Of a stretch of 11,434 nt of DNA, positions 6,344 through 11,434 are shown piece by piece (position 1 is the first letter of the stretch; every line of letters begins with the position of its first letter). The translations under genes and the position numbers were made by a program. Source of the DNA: JBPOHE01 sp052035915 (lineage in GTDB: Bacteria; Pseudomonadota; Gammaproteobacteria; Chromatiales; Chromatiaceae). Below the pieces are notes generated by a model. The model did no database searches, had not been told where the DNA came from, and was given only the letters and a program-made list of their open reading frames with translations. The stretch covers positions 1-11,434 of the forward strand of contig JBPOHE010000175.1 in NCBI GenBank assembly GCA_052035915.1. Direction: 5' to 3'.

Positions 6344-6788
6344 TATTGTCGAGATTTATACCGATGGGGCCTGTAAGGGGAATCCGGGCCCGGGGGGCTG
6401 GGGTGTACTGCTCAGATATAAGGATCAGGAGAAACGTCTCTGGGGTGGCGAGCCCCTGACAACCAACAACCGCATGGAGTTGATAGCCGTGATCAAGGCC
6501 CTGCAAGCCTTGAAGCGCCCAAGCCGGGTGCGATTGACCACGGATTCCCAATATGTTTGTAAGGGTATCACCAGTTGGATCCAATCCTGGCGCCAACGCG
6601 GCTGGCGTACCTCGGCGCGTACGGAGGTGAAGAACCTGGATCTCTGGCAGGCCCTGGATCAGGCCAGGCAGGCCCATGACATCGAATGGGTATGGGTCAG
6701 AGGGCATGAAGGTCACCCTGAAAACGAACTGGCCGACCAATTGGCCAATCTGGGAGTGACCGAACAAGGTCGCTCCTCAAGAGGATGA
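6336..6788 (+). CDS. rnhA: Ribonuclease HI
   Basis: RNase HI cleaves the RNA strand of RNA-DNA hybrids, clearing R-loops and RNA primers in the cytoplasm. I start it at TTG 6336, five bases after a strong GGAGG (6326-6330), rather than at the in-frame GTG 6318, which has no ribosome site. This gives 150 residues (E. coli 155) and puts the four catalytic acids exactly at the E. coli numbers: Asp10 in IYTDGACKGNPGPGG, Glu48 in NNRMELIAV, Asp70 in LTTDSQYV and Asp134 in NELADQLA, with His124 in RGHEGH. The basic handle region (about 81-99, WIQSWRQRGWR) is present. The start overlaps the end of yafS by eight bases, so the two are probably translationally coupled; dnaQ begins 13 bases after the stop. 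Confidence 0.96.
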   Translation: MTDIVEIYTDGACKGNPGPGGWGVLLRYKDQEKRLWGGEPLTTNNRMELIAVIKALQALKRPSRVRLTTDSQYVCKGITSWIQSWRQRGWRTSARTEVKNLDLWQALDQARQAHDIEWVWVRGHEGHPENELADQLANLGVTEQGRSSRG

Positions 6789-6801
6789 AAGGAGCTTTGT
6801 G

Positions 6802-7521
6802 ATGCATCTGAGGCAGATCGTTCTGGATACCGAAACCACTGGACTGGAGCCGTCAGCCGGCCATCGGATCATTGAAATCGGTTGTGTGGAGTTGATTGAC
6901 CGGCGTCTGACGGGCAATAACTTTCACCGATATCTCCAACCGGACCGGGAAATCGACGCCGGGGCACGGGATGTCCATGGCCTCACCAATGAGTTTCTCG
7001 CCGACAAGCCTAGGTTCGGCGATATCGTCCGGGCGTTGCTCGACTACCTGAGCGGGGCCGAACTCGTTATCCACAACGCGGATTTCGACATCGGTTTTCT
7101 GAATCACGAGTTGGAAAGGCTGGGAACAGGGCTGCCACCGGTAACGGATTCTTGTACCGTCCTGGATACCCTGACCCTGGCCCGCCGTTTGCACCCCGGG
7201 CAGCGCAACAGCCTGGATGCGCTCTGTAAAAGATACGGGATCGACAACAGCCGTCGGGATCATCACGGTGCCCTGCTCGATGCGGAAATCCTGGCCGATG
7301 TCTATCTCGCCATGACCGGAGGACAGACCTCCCTGTCTCTGGAGGGGCCGCAGGAAATGGCGGAGATGGGTCGTGTCGGCGAAGTGCGACGTCTTGCGGT
7401 TACCCGTCCGGGATTACGGGTTGTTCGGCCCTCCGCGGAAGAGATGGAGAATCACGAAAGTTTCTTGGACCGCATCGCCAAGGCGAGTGGTGGGCGCTGT
7501 TGTTGGCGTACCTCAAACTGA
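6802..7521 (+). CDS. dnaQ: DNA polymerase III epsilon subunit (3'-5' proofreading exonuclease)
   Basis: Epsilon proofreads newly made DNA as part of the polymerase III core. The protein has 239 residues (E. coli 243) from ATG 6802, seven bases after AAGGAG; GTG at 6799 is in frame but too close to that site. Exonuclease motif I is LDTETTG with Asp9 and Glu11, motif II is HNADFDIGF with Asp96, and motif III-epsilon is HHGALLDAE with His155 and Asp160, the same five-residue gap as E. coli His162/Asp167. A beta-clamp-binding sequence QTSLSL sits at 175-180, matching E. coli QTSMAF. The tail (HESFLDRIAKASGGRCCWR, 218-236) matches the alpha-subunit-binding C-terminus. In E. coli rnhA and dnaQ are divergent neighbours; here both point the same way after yafS. 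A terminator candidate lies 118 bases downstream. Confidence 0.96.
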   Translation: MHLRQIVLDTETTGLEPSAGHRIIEIGCVELIDRRLTGNNFHRYLQPDREIDAGARDVHGLTNEFLADKPRFGDIVRALLDYLSGAELVIHNADFDIGFLNHELERLGTGLPPVTDSCTVLDTLTLARRLHPGQRNSLDALCKRYGIDNSRRDHHGALLDAEILADVYLAMTGGQTSLSLEGPQEMAEMGRVGEVRRLAVTRPGLRVVRPSAEEMENHESFLDRIAKASGGRCCWRTSN

Positions 7522-7638
7522 GGCCGCTTGCCTGAGAGCCCGCCTTTCTTACCGGGGCGTCGAGGAACCGTTGTGGTGGGGTGAGCCGGAAACGAGACCG
7601 GGGTGTCGTCTCGGCTGGCTTGTCTACTTCCCGCGCTT

Positions 7639-7668
7639 CCGGGCCTGATGGCTTTTGCCTGGTTTTTT
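7639..7668 (+). terminator. Candidate rho-independent terminator after dnaQ
   Basis: CCGGGC (7639-7644) pairs with GCCTGG (7657-7662) in a six-base stem with one G-U pair and a 12-base loop, and six T residues follow directly (7663-7668). The stem is short. Its T run is shared with the left arm of the larger inverted repeat that follows, so the two structures may compete or act together. Confidence 0.5.
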
Positions 7669-7721
7669 GTTCTTATTTAGAGAACAATATCGCTTTATTG
7701 TTCTCTAAATAAGAACAAAAA
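7664..7721. repeat. Perfect 26-bp inverted repeat; paired dyad motif, copy 2
   Basis: Arms 7664-7689 and 7696-7721 are exact reverse complements around the six-base loop TCGCTT. Each arm is itself a dyad: GTTCTT-ATTTA-GAGAAC at 7669-7685 and GTTCTC-TAAAT-AAGAAC at 7700-7716, with centres 31 bp apart. T-rich and A-rich ends mean the RNA hairpin ends in an A-U clamp on either strand. The block matches the one at 341-406. It could be a bidirectional terminator, a dispersed palindromic element, or a double binding site; the long perfect stem with internal dyads favours a mobile or repeat-family origin. Confidence 0.8.
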
Positions 7722-7909
7722 TGGTCGTTTCCAGTCCGTGCCCGGAATCCCTGAGCGCTCATACCCTTGTCGGCGATGAAGGGCCATCGCCCATCTCCAC
7801 CTGTCGACTCGGAAGCCCGAAATGTATGCAGAAATCTTGTGCCCGGCCCCGGATTCCGCTGGCTGTCGGCTGATGTGGTCCGACGCCCAGGCCATGAGGG
7901 CGTGGGTTC

Positions 7910-7923
7910 TTGATCTAGATCAA
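7910..7923. promoter_or_regulatory. FNR/ANR binding site upstream of the cbb3 operon
   Basis: The 14 bases TTGATCTAGATCAA match the FNR/ANR consensus TTGAT-N4-ATCAA at every fixed position. FNR-type iron-sulfur regulators activate cbb3 oxidase operons at low oxygen in many proteobacteria, so induction of ccoNOQP under microaerobic conditions is expected. If the site acts as a class II activator (centre near -41.5), transcription would start near 7958, in the AT-rich stretch, leaving a leader of about 200 bases before ccoN. No clear -10 hexamer could be fixed. ATCAA at 7961-7965 could be half of a weaker second site. Confidence 0.85.
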
Positions 7924-7987
7924 AGGAATTGAGAATCGCTTTTTCGCACCTGAATCAATTATCAATTATATCAGTTAGATATATCTC

Positions 7988-8023
7988 TACCCCAAGGAGC
8001 GCGAAAGGGCAATTGTCGGGGTA
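7988..8023 (+). other. Possible hairpin in the ccoN leader
   Basis: TACCCC (7988-7993) and GGGGTA (8018-8023) are exact complements with 24 bases between them. AAGGAG (7994-7999) lies in the loop but is not followed by a usable reading frame of any length. No riboswitch family is recognised. With a six-base stem and a large loop this could be chance. Confidence 0.25.
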
Positions 8024-8166
8024 ATTTCATTGACTTTTTCTGGGTCATTGCGTGTCATAGGCAGCCTGAAACGGGGCGTCCAAGGCGAGCCCGGCGGGTT
8101 GTTGCGCCACCGGCGTTGCGTTTCGGAAACCGTCATTTTGTCATTTCAACCTACTTGGGGGGGTCC

Positions 8167-9603
8167 ATGGACGCCGCTGCTGCAGAACAGAAGTACAACT
8201 ACGACGTTGTGCGATGGTTCGCCGTCATGGCTGTGGTGTATCTGGTCGTTGGGGCTCTGGTCGGCGTGTGGATCGCCTCAGAGTTGGCCTGGCCGGCACT
8301 CAATCTTGACATTCCGTATCTTACCTTTGGTCGCCTGAGGCCATTGCACACCAATGCCGTGATCTTTGCTTTCGGTGGTTGCGTATTGATGGCAACGGGT
8401 TTCTACAGTTTGCAGCGTACCTGCAATGTGCGGGTTTGGAGCGACAAGCTCGCCTGGTTCACCTTCTGGGGATGGAACCTCATCATCGTCTCGGCGGTGA
8501 TCACGCTCCCCTTGGGGATTACCCAGGCCAAGGAATACGCCGAACTCGAATGGCCGATCGATATCGCCATCGCGGTGGTCTGGCTTTCCTTCTTTATGAA
8601 CTTCGTGATGACCCTCGCCAATCGTAGGACCTCCCACATCTATGTCTCGAACTGGTTCTTCCTCGGCATGCTGATGATGATCACCTATCTGCATGTGGTG
8701 AACAGCTTGTCGGTCCCGGTAGGCCTGTTCAAATCCTATTCGATCTTCTCCAGCGTGCAGGATGCCATGGTGCAGTGGTGGTACGGCCATAACGCCGTTG
8801 GTTTCTATCTGACCGCCGGTTTCCTCGGCATCATGTACTACTTCGTGCCCAAACAGGCTGGTCGTCCGGTGTATTCCTATCGGTTGTCCGTGGTCCATTT
8901 CTGGGCACTGATGTTCGGCTATGTCTGGCTGGGTTCTCATCACCTGCAATACACGGCCTTGCCGGATTGGACCGGTTCGCTGGGAGCGGCCGTCTCTCTG
9001 GCGATGATCATCCCCTCCTGGGGTGGCGCGGTGAATGGCATGATGACCCTGTCCGGTGCCTGGGACAAACTGCGTACCGACTATGTGTTGCGGTTCCTGA
9101 TCATGTCGCTGGCCTTCTATGCCATGTCGACCTTTGAGGGCCCGGTGATGTCCCTGAAGACCGTCAACGCCCTTTCTCACTACACCGACTGGACCGTGGG
9201 TCATGTCCATTCCGGTGCCCTCGGCTGGGTAGCCATGGTGGCCATCGGTGCCATCTATCACATGCTCACCCGGGTCTTCCACACCGAACTCTGGTCGGTG
9301 AAGCTGGTCAACGCCCACTTCTGGATTGCCACCATAGGCACGGTGATCTACATCGTCGCCATGTGGGTGTCCGGCATCATGCAGGGACTGATGTGGCGTG
9401 CTTATGACGATTACGGGACCCTGGCCTATACCTTCGCCGAGTCGGTGGCCGCCATGCATCCCTACTATGCCATGCGGGTGGTAGGAGGCGCTGTGTTCCT
9501 GCTGGGTGCCGTCCTCATGCTGTTCAACGTCATAATGACGGTTCGCAAGTCATTGACCGAAGGCAGCCTGCGCAATGCGCGCCTGGCCTCCGTCGCCGCC
9601 TAG
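8167..9603 (+). CDS. ccoN: cbb3-type cytochrome c oxidase subunit I
   Basis: CcoN is the catalytic heme-copper subunit, reducing oxygen to water in the inner membrane while pumping protons. The 478-residue protein has about 12 membrane segments. All metal ligands are visible: His61 and His348 for the low-spin heme b, His208 (in YGHNAVGF), His258 and His259 for CuB, His346 for heme b3, and Tyr252 in the cross-link position of cbb3 enzymes. Each is one residue above the Pseudomonas stutzeri number. ATG 8167 is preferred to the in-frame TTG 8116, as it gives the usual N-terminus (KYNYDVVRWF). The G-run before it (about 8157-8163) is a weak ribosome site only three bases away. It heads ccoNOQP, with ccoO 15 bases downstream, behind an FNR/ANR box. 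Confidence 0.97.
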   Translation: MDAAAAEQKYNYDVVRWFAVMAVVYLVVGALVGVWIASELAWPALNLDIPYLTFGRLRPLHTNAVIFAFGGCVLMATGFYSLQRTCNVRVWSDKLAWFTFWGWNLIIVSAVITLPLGITQAKEYAELEWPIDIAIAVVWLSFFMNFVMTLANRRTSHIYVSNWFFLGMLMMITYLHVVNSLSVPVGLFKSYSIFSSVQDAMVQWWYGHNAVGFYLTAGFLGIMYYFVPKQAGRPVYSYRLSVVHFWALMFGYVWLGSHHLQYTALPDWTGSLGAAVSLAMIIPSWGGAVNGMMTLSGAWDKLRTDYVLRFLIMSLAFYAMSTFEGPVMSLKTVNALSHYTDWTVGHVHSGALGWVAMVAIGAIYHMLTRVFHTELWSVKLVNAHFWIATIGTVIYIVAMWVSGIMQGLMWRAYDDYGTLAYTFAESVAAMHPYYAMRVVGGAVFLLGAVLMLFNVIMTVRKSLTEGSLRNARLASVAA

Positions 9604-9618
9604 TAGGGGGAATATCTC

Positions 9619-10344
9619 ATGGCTAGCACGAATGGTTCCGTAAGCTTCCAGGAGCGCATGGAGAAAAATGTCTGGGCGTTGCTCATCGTTTTGGCCGTTG
9701 CGCTTTCCGTTGGCGGCATTGTCGAGATCGTCCCGCTGTACACCATCCCGAACACCATGGAGTACAACAAGTTTCCGGAGTTGGTGTGGCAGCACAATGT
9801 CCCGCTGTCGCAGCGTCAACCCATTGCGAGTTGGAAGGCCGGTCAGGGAGTTCGCCCTTATTCCGGTCTCGAACTGGCCGGGCGCGATGCCTATCAGCGG
9901 GAGGGTTGTTATACCTGTCATTCCCAGATGATCCGGCCCTTCCGCGATGAGAAGGAGCGCTATGGTCATTATTCCCTGGCGTCCGAATCCGTCTTCGATC
10001 ATCCCTTCCAGTGGGGTTCCAAGCGTACCGGGCCGGATCTGGCGCGGGTCGGCGGTAAGTATTCCGACGATTGGCAGCGCCGTCATCTGCGTGCACCCAG
10101 ATCCGTGGTGCCTGAGTCCGTCATGCCCAATTACCCCTGGTTGGAGAACAATCGCCTGAATGCCGCCGAAATCCAGGCCCACATGCGTGGGCTGCGGGCG
10201 ATCGGGGTGCCCTATACGGATAAGGATATCGCCGACGCGGCACAACTGGTCGACGGCAAGACCGAGATGGACGCGATGATCGCTTATCTCCAGGTATTGG
10301 GGACGATGGCGAAACTCGACGAAAGCAAGGTTTATCGTGAGTAG
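9619..10344 (+). CDS. ccoO: cbb3-type cytochrome c oxidase subunit II (monoheme cytochrome c)
   Basis: CcoO passes electrons from CcoP towards the CcoN active site. The 241-residue protein has one N-terminal membrane anchor (about 18-40, VWALLIVLAVALSVGGIVEIV) and a periplasmic cytochrome c domain. The heme c motif CYTCH is at 97-101, with His101 as one axial ligand; Met169 in SVMPNYPWL is the likely second. The CcoO signature around SQMIRPFRDE (102-111) and TGPDLARVGGKYSD (137-150) is intact. The ATG at 9619 follows a GGGGGA ribosome site about eight bases upstream. The 3' end overlaps ccoQ by eight bases, suggesting coupled translation. No unusual features. Confidence 0.97.
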   Translation: MASTNGSVSFQERMEKNVWALLIVLAVALSVGGIVEIVPLYTIPNTMEYNKFPELVWQHNVPLSQRQPIASWKAGQGVRPYSGLELAGRDAYQREGCYTCHSQMIRPFRDEKERYGHYSLASESVFDHPFQWGSKRTGPDLARVGGKYSDDWQRRHLRAPRSVVPESVMPNYPWLENNRLNAAEIQAHMRGLRAIGVPYTDKDIADAAQLVDGKTEMDAMIAYLQVLGTMAKLDESKVYRE

Positions 10345-10537
10345 CCTGAAAGACTATTTCCATACCGATTGGGGGGCGATGACCCTCACCGATTGGGTCG
10401 GTACGATCCTTACGGTGGTGATCTTTCTCCTCATGATATGGGTGTACTTTTACGCGTTACGACCGAAGAACAGGGAGAAACTCGAAGCGCAGCGCTTCAT
10501 TCCCCTGGACGAAGACCGAATCGACAACGGAGACTAA
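10337..10537 (+). CDS. ccoQ: cbb3-type cytochrome oxidase subunit CcoQ
   Basis: This small 66-residue protein has one membrane helix (about 20-43, WVGTILTVVIFLLMIWVYFYALRP region) followed by a charged tail, the pattern of CcoQ/FixQ. These subunits help keep the cbb3 complex assembled and stable in the inner membrane; they are not catalytic. It starts at GTG 10337 inside the end of ccoO, with AAGG (10327-10330) about six bases upstream, and stops one base before ccoP. The length, single helix and place between ccoO and ccoP make the assignment secure although sequence conservation in this family is low. Confidence 0.92.
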   Translation: MSSLKDYFHTDWGAMTLTDWVGTILTVVIFLLMIWVYFYALRPKNREKLEAQRFIPLDEDRIDNGD

Positions 10538-10538
10538 A

Positions 10539-11417
10539 ATGGCGGAGAAAAATCCATTCCCCGGTGAAAACAATACCGGGCATGTGTGGGACGACAATCT
10601 CAGGGAGCTGAGGAATCCCCCGCCGCGCTGGTGGATGATCGCCTTCTGGGCGAGCGTCTTCTGGTGGGCGGTCTACGGCATCATCTACCCGATGTGGCCT
10701 TCCTTGAGCAGCTACACCAAGGGTTTTACCGGTTGGACCCAGATGCAGGAATACAAGGATGGTCTACAAGAGGTGGCCCAGGTCCGTAAACAGTACGAGG
10801 ACAAGCTGGTAAACATGACGGCCGCCCAGATCCTGGCGGACGCCAATCTCAAGCAGTACGTCCAGGCCTCGGCCAAGGTGTTGTTCGGTGATTACTGTGC
10901 GGCCTGTCATGGCAACGGTGGTCAGGGCAACATCGGCTACCCCATCCTGGCGGATGACGATTGGTTATACGGTGGCACCATAGATACCATCGTCGCCAGC
11001 ATCACCAATGGGCGGCAGGGGTTGATGCCGGCCCAGGGCAAGATGCTATCGACCCAGGAACTCGATCAACTCGCCAAATATGTCGTAGGGCTAAGCGAAG
11101 GGAAGAGCGATCCAGCCGGTCAGGCGTTGTATACCAACAAAGGCTGTATCGCCTGCCATGGACCTGATGCCAAGGGTATGCAGGCGATGGGCTCGGCCAA
11201 TATGACCGATCGCATCTGGCGGTTTCGTGCGGCTCCCGGCGAAACCCAGCTGGAAAACGTGCGGCATACCATCGCCCATGGTGTGAACGACGCTACGGAT
11301 CCCCAGACCAGGCAGGCGCAGATGCCGCTGTTCGGTGGACGTCTGAACAAAGACGCCATCAACAAATTGGCCGTCTATGTGCATGAGCTTGGTGGTGGTC
11401 AGAGCAAGGCGAAGTAA
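10539..11417 (+). CDS. ccoP: cbb3-type cytochrome c oxidase subunit III (diheme cytochrome c)
   Basis: CcoP takes electrons from soluble or membrane cytochromes c and hands them to CcoO. The 292-residue protein has a cytoplasmic N-terminus with the conserved WDDNLRELRNPPPRWW stretch (17-32), one membrane helix at about 33-53, a linker, and two cytochrome c domains in the periplasm. Heme sites are CAACH at 120-124 and CIACH at 203-207; Met163 (GLMPAQG) and Met262 (AQMPLFGG) are likely axial ligands. The ATG at 10539 follows GGAG (10529-10532) by six bases and the ccoQ stop by one. Seventeen bases remain to the window edge, so the usual ccoGHIS assembly genes, if present, would lie further on. 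Confidence 0.97.
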   Translation: MAEKNPFPGENNTGHVWDDNLRELRNPPPRWWMIAFWASVFWWAVYGIIYPMWPSLSSYTKGFTGWTQMQEYKDGLQEVAQVRKQYEDKLVNMTAAQILADANLKQYVQASAKVLFGDYCAACHGNGGQGNIGYPILADDDWLYGGTIDTIVASITNGRQGLMPAQGKMLSTQELDQLAKYVVGLSEGKSDPAGQALYTNKGCIACHGPDAKGMQAMGSANMTDRIWRFRAAPGETQLENVRHTIAHGVNDATDPQTRQAQMPLFGGRLNKDAINKLAVYVHELGGGQSKAK

Positions 11418-11434
11418 ATCGGCGTCGGGCGAAG

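Larger units (their letters stand above)
7522..8166. other. Long intergenic region between dnaQ and ccoN
   Basis: No supported gene occupies these 645 bases. It holds, in order: a small hairpin (7593-7598 with 7608-7613), a terminator candidate (7639-7668), a perfect 26-bp inverted repeat (7664-7721), about 190 bp with no recognisable signal, an FNR/ANR box (7910-7923), an AT-rich stretch with the palindrome AGATATATCT (7977-7986), and a leader with a hairpin at 7988-8023. Minus-strand open frames across 7695-7895 gave no family I recognise. Confidence 0.6.

Noticed and set aside
7593..7613. CGAGAC / GTCTCG small hairpin as a regulatory RNA
   Set aside because: A six-base stem in GC-rich sequence is expected by chance and nothing else supports it.
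7695..7895. Minus-strand frames that vaguely recall a transposase fragment (PFIADKG-like reading)
   Set aside because: The resemblance covers only a few residues in one frame, with no catalytic motif, start or terminal repeats; too weak to call.
8278..9459. A 393-codon minus-strand open frame inside ccoN
   Set aside because: It is a His/Gly/Asp-rich mirror of ccoN codons with no domain pattern; ccoN is intact with every metal ligand.

Overview
The window reads as a chromosomal segment of a GC-rich gammaproteobacterium. The order mltD / yafS / rnhA / dnaQ matches the E. coli neighbourhood, RecJ, RNase HI and DnaQ are gammaproteobacterial in length and catalytic spacing, and a perfect FNR/ANR box stands before a cbb3 oxidase operon. 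The genus cannot be named from this sequence; a Chromatiales-like organism would fit but is a guess.

Layout. Positions 1-267 are insertion-sequence debris: a tandem-repeat end of a probable IS21-like element (1-55) sits inside the 20th codon region of an IS256-family transposase, whose start codon, ribosome site, leader palindrome and terminal repeat survive on the minus strand (about 51-267). Positions 268-490 hold no gene but carry a pair of inverted-repeat motifs. A MoxR AAA+ ATPase gene (minus, 491-1459) and recJ (plus, 1553-3277) diverge from a 93-bp gap. recJ converges on an mltD-type lytic transglycosylase lipoprotein gene (minus, 3433-5319) across a short region with a dispersed-type palindromic repeat and a hairpin. 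A 271-bp divergent gap then leads to a tight plus-strand cluster: a yafS-like methyltransferase-fold protein, rnhA (TTG start overlapping yafS) and dnaQ, ending in a terminator and a perfect 26-bp inverted repeat. A long 645-bp gap with an FNR/ANR box precedes ccoN, ccoO, ccoQ and ccoP, the complete structural operon of a cbb3 cytochrome oxidase, which ends 17 bp before the window edge.

How the genes work together. recJ, rnhA and dnaQ serve replication and repair (single-strand exonuclease, RNA-primer/R-loop removal, polymerase III proofreading). MltD remodels peptidoglycan. CcoNOQP is a high-affinity terminal oxidase for microaerobic respiration, and its FNR/ANR box predicts induction at low oxygen.

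No convincing new multi-gene system is present. The signals most worth following are non-coding: a paired dyad motif (GTTCTC-N5-GAGAAC type) found at two places 7.3 kb apart with centre spacings of 41 and 31 bp, the nested insertion sequences next to a moxR gene that lacks its usual DUF58/VWA partners in this window, and the long structured leader of the cbb3 operon.
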